From Cetobacterium sp. 8H (lineage in GTDB: Bacteria > Fusobacteriota > Fusobacteriia > Fusobacteriales > Fusobacteriaceae), in NCBI RefSeq assembly GCF_014250675.1, contig NZ_JACHTG010000003.1:1-64000 (forward strand): 64,000 nucleotides of DNA, read 5' to 3'. This document shows positions 24,378-33,661 of the stretch, one piece after another. Position 1 is the first letter of the stretch. Each line of letters begins with the position of its first letter. The notes under the pieces are model-generated. The model was not told where the DNA came from, ran no database searches, and worked only from the letters and a program-made list of their open reading frames with translations. The translations under genes were made by a program, and so were the position numbers.

Positions 24378-26060
24378 ATGAAAAGTAGAAAAATTAAATT
24401 ATCCATAGCTATAATAAGTTTGATAATGCTAGCTTGTGGATCGCAAGAAAAATCAATAATAGGAAAGGGAAACGGGTTTTCTGGAGAAATAAAAGTAAAT
24501 GTAGTGACAGAGAATAACAAAATAAAGAACTTAGAACTTGTTGAAGATAATGAAACTTCTCACATAATTTCAAGAGCATTCCCAATTTTAAAGGAAAGAA
24601 TATTAGAAGCACAATCACCAATTGTAGATAGTGTTTCTGGAGCAACATATACTTCTTTAGGAATAAAAAGAGCTGTAGCATCAGCTTTAAAAGAAGGTGG
24701 AAAAGATTTTGGTAGAATTACAATAAGAACTAAAGGTGTAGAAAAACCAGTTGCTCATTTAGAGCCTGTAAATACAGATTTAGTTATTGTTGGAGGAGGT
24801 CCAGCTGGATTAGCTGCAGCAATTAGTGCTAAGGAAGCTGGATTAGAGAAGATAATTCTTATTGAAAAATTAGATATATTAAGTGGAAATGGAAAATACG
24901 ATATGAATTTCTATGACCTTATAAATTCAGAGGCAGAAAAAAAAGCAGGAGTAGAAGATTCTGTAGAAAAATTAATAGCAGATAATACCAATCCTATGGA
25001 TACAGCAGAAAGAACAAGAGCCCAAGCTGAAGGAGCTTCAACTCTAGATTCTTGGTTAAGAAGTATGGGAATAAAGCTAAATCATTACTACGGTAAAAGA
25101 GGGCATATGGCTGAAAAAGATGCTTATGCAGGAGAAGAAGTTCAAGATGGAATGGAAGCTAAAGTAAAAAGTTTAGGAATAGACGTTAGAACAGGAACAA
25201 AAGGAACAGATTTTATAGTTCAAGATGGAAAAATTATAGGTGTGAAAGTACAAAATGGAAATGATTTTTATGATATAAATGCTAAGGCAATAATAGTTGC
25301 AACAGGAGGATTTTCTGCAAATAAAGAGTTACTTGCTAAGTACTCACCTGGAACAGAGAACTTCCAAACATCTAATCAATTAGGTGCAACAGGAGACTTT
25401 ATACCAGTATTTGAAAAAAATAATATAAAATTAGAAAATCTAGAAGAATTAAATTTATTCCCATTCATAATTAGATCTACAAGAGATTTAACGGGTGGTG
25501 GAGATGGATTTATGTTAGTTAACTCAAATGCTAAGAGATTTATGAGTGAAAACATATCTAAAAATAAAAGATTTGAGGCTGCAAATACAATTTTAGCTCA
25601 ACCAGAAGGAAAAGCTTTCTATGTATATGATCAGAACTTATATAATTCTAGTTATCGTTTACAAAAGCATGTGGCAAAAGGATACCATATAAAGGCAGAT
25701 ACACTAGAAGAATTAGCAACAAAATTACAAATTTCGTCAAATAATTTAATTGAAACTAGAGATAATTTTAACAGAGCTATCCGTGGAGAAGTAAAAGATG
25801 AATTTAGAGATAAACCATTTAAAAGAGAGTTTAAAATGGAAGGACCTTATTATGGAGTTCAAGTAGAATCGGCGGTTCATATGACTAGAGGTGGAGTTTC
25901 TGCCAATGAAAAAACAGAAGTTGTAGATGTTGAGGGGGATATTGTTCCTGGACTATACGCTGCTGGAGAAGTAACAAATAGTAGTGCAGCTTACAGTGCA
26001 TCGGTAATATTCGGTCGTATAGCTGGTGAAAATGCAGTAAAATATATAAATAATAAATAA
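24378..26060 (+). CDS. Lipoprotein flavin reductase (FMN-binding domain + FAD_binding_2; fumarate reductase-like)
   Basis: 560 aa. Lipoprotein signal with Cys ~20 (LMLAC). Residues ~34-115 are an FMN-binding domain with the ApbE flavinylation motif DSVSGATYTS (Thr ~90). From ~134 comes a FAD_binding_2 domain (DLVIVGGGPAGLAAAISAKE). The overall layout is that of extracytosolic fumarate/urocanate-type reductases, which take electrons from the quinone or RnfG-like flavin relay. The C-terminal active-site region differs: SAVHMTRGGVSANE is kept, but where fumarate reductases have a GANR-type Arg this has EVTNSSAAYSASVIFGR. Another alpha,beta-unsaturated acceptor is therefore likely. ApbE is not in the window. 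Confidence 0.82.
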   Translation: MKSRKIKLSIAIISLIMLACGSQEKSIIGKGNGFSGEIKVNVVTENNKIKNLELVEDNETSHIISRAFPILKERILEAQSPIVDSVSGATYTSLGIKRAVASALKEGGKDFGRITIRTKGVEKPVAHLEPVNTDLVIVGGGPAGLAAAISAKEAGLEKIILIEKLDILSGNGKYDMNFYDLINSEAEKKAGVEDSVEKLIADNTNPMDTAERTRAQAEGASTLDSWLRSMGIKLNHYYGKRGHMAEKDAYAGEEVQDGMEAKVKSLGIDVRTGTKGTDFIVQDGKIIGVKVQNGNDFYDINAKAIIVATGGFSANKELLAKYSPGTENFQTSNQLGATGDFIPVFEKNNIKLENLEELNLFPFIIRSTRDLTGGGDGFMLVNSNAKRFMSENISKNKRFEAANTILAQPEGKAFYVYDQNLYNSSYRLQKHVAKGYHIKADTLEELATKLQISSNNLIETRDNFNRAIRGEVKDEFRDKPFKREFKMEGPYYGVQVESAVHMTRGGVSANEKTEVVDVEGDIVPGLYAAGEVTNSSAAYSASVIFGRIAGENAVKYINNK

Positions 26061-26061
26061 A

Positions 26062-26101
26062 AAAAGAGAACCCATTTATTTTTGAAATGGGTTCTTTTTA
26101 T
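26062..26101. terminator. Bidirectional terminator
   Basis: AAGAGAACCCATTT/AAATGGGTTCTTTT hairpin between convergent genes; lies 2-40 nt after the reductase stop. Confidence 0.85.
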
Positions 26102-26102
26102 T

Positions 26103-29100
26103 TTAATTTTTAGGATATTCTAGTAATGATTCATCGTACTCATAGTCTTTAAAATCAGTACCATAAAATAGAGCATAAATTACTGGGATAACACCTAGAG
26201 CTAGGAAAGTATCCGTAACAAGACCAAATATTAAAACAACAGCTACTGGTTGGAATAAAGGTCCACCAAAGAAATATAGAGGAAGTAAACCAACTAAAGT
26301 TGTAGCAACAGTTAAAAATATAGGTCTAAGTCTAGATTGACATCCAAAGACAATAGCATTTTGATCACTTCTATTTAATTCATCTTTTTCAATAGTCATC
26401 TTATCGACCAGAATAATAGCATGATTTAGAACAACTCCTGCTAGAGAGATAATTCCAATCATAGCCATGAATCCTAAATCAGTCCCAGTTAAAAGAAGTC
26501 CAATAGCTACTCCTGGAATTGATAGTGGTATAACAAGCATAATACATAATCCTTTTTTTAGAGAGTTAAACTGCGCAACAACTAAGAAAAACATTCCAAG
26601 TATTGCTATAGGAACTTGCTGGAATAATGCTTGTTGGTTATCTTCAGAGGTTTGAGTTGTACCAGCAGAAGAGTATTTAACATCTGGACCCCATTCTTTT
26701 AATTTTTCTTCTAACCAAGGCATAAATACTTTATTTACTTCTAAAGGAGTAGTTGTAGACTTTACAGCAGCATCAATTTCGATAGAATAAGCCATATTTC
26801 TAGTACTAACCAAACTATCATTATATTCTAAAGATATATTTGCAATTTGTTTTAATGGAATATTTTCTCCTTTTGAATTTATTAGCTCAATAGATTGAAT
26901 CGAATTAATATCATCGTCATATTTATCTGTACCTCTTAAAACTATAGGAACTATTGTACTCTTAGGTGGAGCATCAAAATTTCTAAAAATACTAGCATTA
27001 TATCCTTGTAGAACAAATTGTAAGTCTCTACCAATAGTTTCATTTGAAAATCCAGCCATTTGAGCTTTCTCTGAATCAACTTCAACATATATTTTAGGAA
27101 CTTTTTCTCCCCAAGTATCTGTAACAGCAAATGTTCCATCAAGAGAAACTAATTTATTACGTACTTCTTCAGAAACTTTTTTAAGAAGTTCAATATCTCT
27201 TGAAGAAAAAATATATCCTAAGTCCTTGGCCAATGAAACTCCACTTCCAAGACCTTTTGAAACAACATCAATTTGAGGATATTTATTTAAAAGATAAGAA
27301 TTTACATCTTCACTAATTTTAGGTATAAGTTTATAATCTGTTAAATTATACATAACATAAGCATATTCAGGTAAGTTTGTCTGTGGAGAATAACCAGTTG
27401 AAAATCTAGGAGCACCTCCTCCAATAAAAGACCCCCAACTTAAAACACCTGCTTTCTCATAAGTTTTAGATGTTCCACCAGTAGTTATATAATCCCAAAT
27501 TCCAGGTGGGAGTCTGTCTTGTGGTCCAGTGCTATAATTAGTTTTGATGTATTTATTAAGGTCTTCTACAACTTCACGAGTGAAATTAACATCAGTTCCT
27601 TTAGGTAATGTTATATACGTTGACATAACAGGGTCAGTAGAGTTTGGCATAAAGTTACTAGGTGCTAATGTTAGCAACCAAAGTCCAAGTATAAAAGATA
27701 ATGAAGTTAATAACAGTGTTATTTTTTTCTTTTTCAGAACAGATATAAGTACAGTCCTATAGATAAGATATGGTTTACTGTTCAAATTTTGTTTTTTACC
27801 AGGATCAACTTTTATAAAATCATAACAAAGTAAAGGAATAAATGTTTGATTTATAATCCAAGAACCAAGAAGAGCTAGCATAACAACAACAGTTAACGGT
27901 CCTACATATTCACCCATATTTTCTTTATTTAAAATGATTGGTGAAAAGGCCATAATTGTTGTTAAAGAACTCACTAGTAGGGGAATTGCCAAAGTTCGCG
28001 AGGATTCTAAACAGGCATCCATTCTACTTTGTCCCTCTTCTAATAGAACCATAACATTTTCCGACATAACAACAGCATTATCAACAAGCATTCCTAATGC
28101 GATGATAAGACCTGCCAGAGTAATTTGATTTATTCCATAGCCCATATAATACAATCCTATAAGAGCAAAAGCTATTGATGTTGGCGTTAGTGCGGCTACT
28201 ATCAATCCAGAACGGATACCTAAGAAAACAAGCATTACTAATATTATAGTAAAAACAGCCTGAAAAAGATTGACAATAAAAGCAGTAACATTTGTTTGAA
28301 CTAGATCAGGAAGATAATAAATCTCTCCAACTTCTAATCCGATAGGGATATTATTTTTGAATTTTTTTAAAGTTTCTTGTATACCTTTTCCCATTAATAA
28401 AACATCTTCACCACTACCCAAAGAGATTCCTAAAACCAGAGATTGGTTTCCATTAAAATCTACTGAGTAAGGAGATGGGTCTTGATAACCTTTATATATA
28501 TTTGCAACCTCTTTAAGGTAAACACTCGATTTTCCATCAGGACTAGTTATAATTGTATTTGATATATCGTCAATATTTTTGAAATTTCCAGAAGGTGTAA
28601 TTTTCAAACGATTTTCATCAACAACTATATCACCACCTTTGATTATGACATTTAAACTGCTAAGTGTATTAAGTATATTATCTAAAGTTATACCAGTTTG
28701 CGAAAGCGTTTTATTATCAATATCAATATAAACTGCTTCATTTTGAACTCCTGTAATTTCAATACTACCTATTTGTGGAACATTAAAAAGCAAAATTTCT
28801 TTTAATTGATCTGCTGCTCGATAAAGTTCATCATAGGTGTAATCAGGTCCACCTATTGCAAGTAATGTACCATAGATATCTCCATAGAAAGTGTTTATCT
28901 GTGGAGTTTGCATTCCAGGAGGTAAGGAAGGAATAACAAAAGTATTTATTCTATCTCTTAGTTCTTGCCAAATGGGCTGAATATCTTTATATTCAGCTTT
29001 TATATTAACATATACATTTGATTGTCCGTCAGTATTTGTTGAGTTAACATACCAAAGTGAGTCCATATTTTGTACTTGCTCAGCAATTCGTTTACTAACT

Positions 29101-29285
29101 AAATCAGCCATTTGTTTAGCAGTAGCACCAGGCCAGTTTGTAGTTATAAGAGCAACCTTTATAGTAAACCCAGGGTCTTGAGATTTTTCAGATTGATCAT
29201 AAGATCTATATCCCATAAAAAGTAATAAGAAAATTATTAAATAGGTTGTAACTTTATTTTTAATCGCTAATTCGGTTAATTTCAT
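26103..29285 (-). CDS. RND multidrug efflux permease (AcrB/MexB-like)
   Basis: 1060 aa, usual length for the family, inner membrane, proton-driven. First TM helix near the N-terminus (VTTYLIIFLLLFMGY), large periplasmic loop, then TM2-6 (~335-500), a second loop and TM8-12. In TM4 the proton-relay pair is VDN (GMLVDNAVVMSENV) rather than VDD of AcrB, and in TM10 the AcrB Lys is Asn (GVVLNHAIILVD). Such variants are seen in other RND branches. Last gene of the tolC-like/adaptor/pump operon, starting 2 nt after the adaptor stop. Confidence 0.92.
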   Translation of the reverse strand: MKLTELAIKNKVTTYLIIFLLLFMGYRSYDQSEKSQDPGFTIKVALITTNWPGATAKQMADLVSKRIAEQVQNMDSLWYVNSTNTDGQSNVYVNIKAEYKDIQPIWQELRDRINTFVIPSLPPGMQTPQINTFYGDIYGTLLAIGGPDYTYDELYRAADQLKEILLFNVPQIGSIEITGVQNEAVYIDIDNKTLSQTGITLDNILNTLSSLNVIIKGGDIVVDENRLKITPSGNFKNIDDISNTIITSPDGKSSVYLKEVANIYKGYQDPSPYSVDFNGNQSLVLGISLGSGEDVLLMGKGIQETLKKFKNNIPIGLEVGEIYYLPDLVQTNVTAFIVNLFQAVFTIILVMLVFLGIRSGLIVAALTPTSIAFALIGLYYMGYGINQITLAGLIIALGMLVDNAVVMSENVMVLLEEGQSRMDACLESSRTLAIPLLVSSLTTIMAFSPIILNKENMGEYVGPLTVVVMLALLGSWIINQTFIPLLCYDFIKVDPGKKQNLNSKPYLIYRTVLISVLKKKKITLLLTSLSFILGLWLLTLAPSNFMPNSTDPVMSTYITLPKGTDVNFTREVVEDLNKYIKTNYSTGPQDRLPPGIWDYITTGGTSKTYEKAGVLSWGSFIGGGAPRFSTGYSPQTNLPEYAYVMYNLTDYKLIPKISEDVNSYLLNKYPQIDVVSKGLGSGVSLAKDLGYIFSSRDIELLKKVSEEVRNKLVSLDGTFAVTDTWGEKVPKIYVEVDSEKAQMAGFSNETIGRDLQFVLQGYNASIFRNFDAPPKSTIVPIVLRGTDKYDDDINSIQSIELINSKGENIPLKQIANISLEYNDSLVSTRNMAYSIEIDAAVKSTTTPLEVNKVFMPWLEEKLKEWGPDVKYSSAGTTQTSEDNQQALFQQVPIAILGMFFLVVAQFNSLKKGLCIMLVIPLSIPGVAIGLLLTGTDLGFMAMIGIISLAGVVLNHAIILVDKMTIEKDELNRSDQNAIVFGCQSRLRPIFLTVATTLVGLLPLYFFGGPLFQPVAVVLIFGLVTDTFLALGVIPVIYALFYGTDFKDYEYDESLLEYPKN

Positions 29286-29287
29286 AG

Positions 29288-30376
29288 CTATTCAGCCCCT
29301 TTTATGAGAGAGACTTTTTGGTTTTCAAGTACAGAATTACTTCCTTTGATTACAAAGTACTCTCCACTAGTCAATCCAGAAGTAACCTCAACCCCTTCTT
29401 TTGTATTTGTCCCAAGAGTAACAATTCTCTTTGTTACAACACCCATGTTATTTTGAATATCTTTAATAACAAAGACATATTTAGAACCATCAGGAGCTGT
29501 TAAAATAGAAGTTAATGGTACTGAAATAATTTTGTCTTTTTCGGCAAGTGTATTTACTGTGACCTTAGCAATCATACCAACTTTAACAAGATCTGACGCA
29601 TCAATAATTCTAGCCTTAACAGGATAAGTATTACCGTAACCTACAGACAAAGTACCAATATTTGTTATGATACCTTGAATATTAAGATTATTAAGTGAAG
29701 TTATTGTAATGTCTACATTATCACCTAATTTTAAATCTCCAACAACGGATTGGGAAACATTGAATTCAACGAATCTATCTCCAGAAGTATTTAAAACGAA
29801 TACAGTTGTATTAGGAGTTACACTCTGGTTAACTTCACTTTTAACTTCACCAATACTACCATCACTAGGAGCTATTAAATATGTATAACCCAATTGAATT
29901 TTGGCAAGATTAAATCCTTCTTGAAGAGCATTAACAGAAGAAATTGCAGATTTATAACTTGCAGTGGCGCTGTCATAAGAAGCCTTAGAAATACTATTTT
30001 CTAGATAAAGAGCTTCTGATCTTTTGAAATTAGCACTAGCTTCAGTCAATGAAGCCTTTCCTTTGTCTAAATCAGCCAATGCCTTTTGATAGCTAACCTG
30101 ATATTCGATTGGATCTAAGGTCGCCAGAATATCGCCTTTATAAACAGGATCACCTAACTGTGCAATTCTATTATTGATTGTACCAGAAACTCTAAAGCTT
30201 AAATTTGAAAGAGCTTCAGTATTGACAGTACCTGAATATGTTCTTTTTATCATATTAAATTTAGGTTCAACAATTTCAAATACTACAGGTTTGACTTCTT
30301 CTTGTTTATCATTTTTAGATTTACCACAAGCAAATAAAAGAATTACGCTGGTAAAAATTATAAATTTATTTTTCAT
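29288..30376 (-). CDS. RND efflux periplasmic adaptor lipoprotein
   Basis: 362 aa membrane-fusion protein. Lipobox LLFACGKS (Cys ~17). The lipoyl/hairpin/barrel order is clear: the VSGTINNRIAQLGDPVYKGD half-motif, an alpha-hairpin (~90-155) and LIAPSDGSIGEVKSEVNQSV. Links the inner-membrane pump to the outer-membrane channel. Sits 10 nt after the TolC gene. Confidence 0.92.
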   Translation of the reverse strand: MKNKFIIFTSVILLFACGKSKNDKQEEVKPVVFEIVEPKFNMIKRTYSGTVNTEALSNLSFRVSGTINNRIAQLGDPVYKGDILATLDPIEYQVSYQKALADLDKGKASLTEASANFKRSEALYLENSISKASYDSATASYKSAISSVNALQEGFNLAKIQLGYTYLIAPSDGSIGEVKSEVNQSVTPNTTVFVLNTSGDRFVEFNVSQSVVGDLKLGDNVDITITSLNNLNIQGIITNIGTLSVGYGNTYPVKARIIDASDLVKVGMIAKVTVNTLAEKDKIISVPLTSILTAPDGSKYVFVIKDIQNNMGVVTKRIVTLGTNTKEGVEVTSGLTSGEYFVIKGSNSVLENQKVSLIKGAE

Positions 30377-30386
30377 ATGTCCCCTC

Positions 30387-32567
30387 CTAATTTTCTATTT
30401 CACGCTGAAGTGTATTTAAAATATTTTTTCTTTCAGATTCGTCCATTGTTAAAGATGATTTTCCGTAAAGATTCTCTAATTGAAGAGTAGAGTTTATAAG
30501 GTTAAAATTATCAATAACATACTTAAGCTCTTGTGTTAAAGTACTAGTTTGGGCAGATAAAAAGTCCGTGATAGTAATATTACCCTCAACATAAAGATTT
30601 TTTACAATAGTTAAGTTTTTCTTTGCTACATCAGCTGAAATTCTTGTTGTATAACTCTGGACAAAATTTGTAAGTAGTTTTGTATATGTTTGTAAAACTT
30701 GTTGTGCTAATTCATTTTTTACAGATAGCTTATTGTATTCTAAAGATTTTAACTCACTTTCAAGTTTTTTATTGTTATAGTAAATCTCTCCGCCACTAAT
30801 TAAAGGTAAACTAACAGAGATTCCAGCTTCCCAATACTCATCTTGGAATTTTTGATTGGAATTTTGTCCCCAAGGAGTAATTAAATTATCTTTATTATAA
30901 TTTCCAAATGCTTGAACAGTTGGGAGATAACGTTCTCTTTTAGATGCTAGATATTGTCTTTCAGTACCTTTAATATTATTATCTATTTGTTGTAATGTAT
31001 TAGAGTTAGAAAGAGCTCCTTCAATTAAAAATTTTTCAATTTTCTTTGTTTTTTCAGATTCAAAAGAAAAGTTTTTACCTAAATTATCACTTAGTAAGAA
31101 AAGTGGTGCGATATCTTCTAAAGTTTGGTAAGTGTATGTATTTGCTTCAGGATAATTTAACAAATTATTAAGATATAACTCTTGAGAACGCAAACCTCCT
31201 TTAACATTAGCAATATCAGCAAGAGAACTAGCAACATCGGATTCTAATCTATACACATCTTGTAATCCACCAGAACCAACACGGTAGTTAATTTTTGCAA
31301 CATCTAAAGTTTCTTTTAAAAGTTTATAGTTACTTAATTGAATCTCTAGCTGTGCTTTTAACTGAAGTATATTAACATATGTTGAGGCAACATAATAAAT
31401 GACATTTAACTTCTCTTGTTCATATTGTTTTCTACTAGAATCAAGTGCTAATTTTTCAATATATACGCTAGCATTAATTTGATCACTAAATATGACTTGA
31501 GATAGCTTTAAAAACGAGTTAACACTATTTGTTGCAGCACCTTGATCGAAAGAAGGAGATCTGTCATCAAGTGCATTGTAATCCATATTGGCAGACAATT
31601 GTGGTAACCTTTGTGAGTTAGTAACTTTAACATTATAAAAACTTGTAAAAACATCTTGTTTAATTTGTAATAGATCTACATTTGAACTAAGTGCCCTTTG
31701 AACAGCACCTTTTAACGTAAGTTTTGGATTTTCAGTCTTTTTTAAATTAACTTGAGACATTTCTTGTAAAAAAATTAAGTTAGGATAAACTCCAATTGTA
31801 GCTGCTATCTCTGAATTAAGATAAATATCTTTTCTTGGTTCGTCGACTTCAATGATTTTCCCCATACCCTTTCCAGTTTTAAAAAACATGTAATTAAGTG
31901 ATGCAGCACGGAGTCTTTTTGTCATCTCTTTTTCTAGATTCAATCCAGAATAAGAAAGAGGTTTAATATTTTCATTAAAATCAATTAAGAAACTAGGAAT
32001 CTTTTTATTATTACTATCTATCAAATTTTGTTCACTTGAATTTAGAACATTAACCTTTAAATTATCAATTTTGGTAGTCTGTTCTAAATATCTTAGCTTA
32101 TCGGAGTTCATATTAGATATTAAAACATTGATTTCATTAACACCATCGATTTCTTTAAAGATTTCAATGTAGTTTTTCAAGTTAAGTTTACTGTAAATAT
32201 AATTGACATTTGGTTGATCAATGTGTTGTTTTTCTCCAAATCCAAAAGGAATAGAATAGAATTTACTTTCATTAATATTTTTAATATTTTCTAATGGAGC
32301 ACATGTTAAAACGAAAATAGCGTCTATTTTTTTATTCGAATTTAATTTATTTATACCCTCCTGTATATTATGATTGGTTAAATAAAATTTTTCTGTTATC
32401 TTTGGTGAATATTCTGTTCCAATAAAGTTTTTGTCAAGTTCTGCTTGTAAAACTTCTAAAGCATTATTTGAACAATTAGAGTTATTTTCTAGAATAACTC
32501 CAACATCAAGTACTTTAGAAAAAACAGAAATATTAATTAGAAATAACAATATTAAAATTTCTTTCAT
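30387..32567 (-). CDS. TolC-family outer membrane protein with extra N-terminal periplasmic domain
   Basis: 726 aa, about 280 longer than typical TolC proteins. After a signal peptide (MKEILILLFLINISVFS) residues ~18-250 form an alternating helix/strand domain: VLDVGVILENNSNCSNNALE, then INKLNSNKKIDAIFVLTCAP, INVLISNMNSDKLRYLEQTT. It resembles periplasmic ABC_sub_bind-type proteins. From ~290 on it is a standard outer-membrane efflux protein (LTLKGAVQRALSSNVDLLQI, two coiled hairpins, YRVGSGGLQDVYRLESDV). First gene of the efflux operon, ATG behind AGGGAGGG. The extra domain may sense or deliver a substrate; this is inference. Confidence 0.85.
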   Translation of the reverse strand: MKEILILLFLINISVFSKVLDVGVILENNSNCSNNALEVLQAELDKNFIGTEYSPKITEKFYLTNHNIQEGINKLNSNKKIDAIFVLTCAPLENIKNINESKFYSIPFGFGEKQHIDQPNVNYIYSKLNLKNYIEIFKEIDGVNEINVLISNMNSDKLRYLEQTTKIDNLKVNVLNSSEQNLIDSNNKKIPSFLIDFNENIKPLSYSGLNLEKEMTKRLRAASLNYMFFKTGKGMGKIIEVDEPRKDIYLNSEIAATIGVYPNLIFLQEMSQVNLKKTENPKLTLKGAVQRALSSNVDLLQIKQDVFTSFYNVKVTNSQRLPQLSANMDYNALDDRSPSFDQGAATNSVNSFLKLSQVIFSDQINASVYIEKLALDSSRKQYEQEKLNVIYYVASTYVNILQLKAQLEIQLSNYKLLKETLDVAKINYRVGSGGLQDVYRLESDVASSLADIANVKGGLRSQELYLNNLLNYPEANTYTYQTLEDIAPLFLLSDNLGKNFSFESEKTKKIEKFLIEGALSNSNTLQQIDNNIKGTERQYLASKRERYLPTVQAFGNYNKDNLITPWGQNSNQKFQDEYWEAGISVSLPLISGGEIYYNNKKLESELKSLEYNKLSVKNELAQQVLQTYTKLLTNFVQSYTTRISADVAKKNLTIVKNLYVEGNITITDFLSAQTSTLTQELKYVIDNFNLINSTLQLENLYGKSSLTMDESERKNILNTLQREIEN

Positions 32568-32591
32568 GAAAACCCTCCCTTTAAAAATATT

Positions 32592-32621
32592 TGTATAAGG
32601 AAATATTCAATTTTTTTTCAA
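32592..32621 (-). promoter_or_regulatory. Promoter of the efflux operon
   Basis: Minus strand TTGAAA (32621-32616), 18 nt, TATACA (32597-32592), 25 nt upstream of the ATG. Confidence 0.55.
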
Positions 32622-32641
32622 AAAATCCTTTAAATATAAAA

Positions 32642-32679
32642 AAAGATATCGATTTAAACATCGATATCTTTTTTTCTTA
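32642..32679. terminator. Hairpin terminator after the OYE gene
   Basis: AAAGATATCGAT/ATCGATATCTTT with a 6-nt loop, A/T runs on both sides. It includes the last codons of the flavoprotein gene, and separates that unit from the efflux operon. Confidence 0.8.
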
Positions 32680-33610
32680 ATTTATAACTAATTAAAGCTT
32701 GTTTTATCCATAATGGTTTCCCAATCATAGCTCTCCCAACAGCAACAAAATCGAGTAAATTATTTTCAACTAAATAACTTGCTTGATTTTCATTTGTTAT
32801 TTTTCGGACTCCTATGACTGGAATTTTTAAATGTTTTTTTATTTCACATCCCATGTAAATAACCCAATCAAATTTGAAATCTTTAGGGATTGGTATTTTT
32901 GCTTGACTTTTAAAGTTAGGATCAGGAATACCATGAGAAACGTGAATGATATCAACACCTAAACTCTCTAAATATTTAGCATTAATAATACCATTTAGTA
33001 GAGTGGGTTCATTTCCACCTATTCTACAACTTAGAATGAAATTGTCATCAAAAATATCTTTTGTTTCTATCAGAAGTTTCTCTATAAAAAACATTCTTTT
33101 TTCTAGAGAGCCTCCATACTTGTCAGTTCGCTGATTTTTAAGTTCAGACATTAATTGTGATAAAAGATAACCATGAGCAGCATGTAACTCAATACCATCG
33201 AAACCACAAAGTTTAGCGCGATGAAATGCTCTTATAAAATCTTCCAAGATAAAATCAATTTCTTTTTCAGAAACATCATTTAAGTTATTTAAAAATCCGG
33301 CATGATGAATTTGAACTAATGTTGCACAACCGTATTTTTTGCATCTTGTAGAAATTTCTTTAAGCCCAGGCATAAATGAATCGTTCCAAATTCCTAGCTG
33401 ATTATCTCTGAGTTTACCATTAGAAGAAACACAACAAGCTTCAACAATAATCATTCCAACACCATTTAAAGCGACAGATTCATACCAATCTAAAAGTGTA
33501 TTTGTGACAAAGCCATCTTTTTCAATCATAGAAAAACGAACCATAGGAGGCAATACAATTCTGTTCTTAATATTTATATTTTTTATTTGTAATTTGGTAA
33601 AGATATTCAA
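32654..33610 (-). CDS. Old Yellow Enzyme-family NADH:flavin oxidoreductase
   Basis: 318 aa TIM-barrel FMN enzyme. Landmarks: TKLQIKNINIKNRIVLPPM at the start, GVGMIIVEACCVSSNGK, VQIHHAG, FDGIELHAAHGYLLSQLMS with the conserved His-Ala-Ala-His, and DFVAVGRAMIGKP near the end. Reduces activated C=C bonds with NAD(P)H; natural substrate unknown. It has no C-terminal FeS/FAD extension. I prefer the TTG at 33610, because AGGAG lies 8 nt upstream and MNIFTKLQIKN matches family starts; the longer frame begins at an ATG (33625) that overlaps that site. Confidence 0.85.
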   Translation of the reverse strand: MNIFTKLQIKNINIKNRIVLPPMVRFSMIEKDGFVTNTLLDWYESVALNGVGMIIVEACCVSSNGKLRDNQLGIWNDSFMPGLKEISTRCKKYGCATLVQIHHAGFLNNLNDVSEKEIDFILEDFIRAFHRAKLCGFDGIELHAAHGYLLSQLMSELKNQRTDKYGGSLEKRMFFIEKLLIETKDIFDDNFILSCRIGGNEPTLLNGIINAKYLESLGVDIIHVSHGIPDPNFKSQAKIPIPKDFKFDWVIYMGCEIKKHLKIPVIGVRKITNENQASYLVENNLLDFVAVGRAMIGKPLWIKQALISYKLRKKDIDV

Positions 33611-33661
33611 AAGCAATCTCCTCATGTAGATAAAGTCCTATAATATTTTAATTACTAAAAA

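Noticed and set aside
24218-24681. Overlapping minus-strand hydrophobic frames near the flavin reductase start
   Set aside because: They cross the promoter/operator region and the reductase gene and reflect AT-rich codons read backwards.
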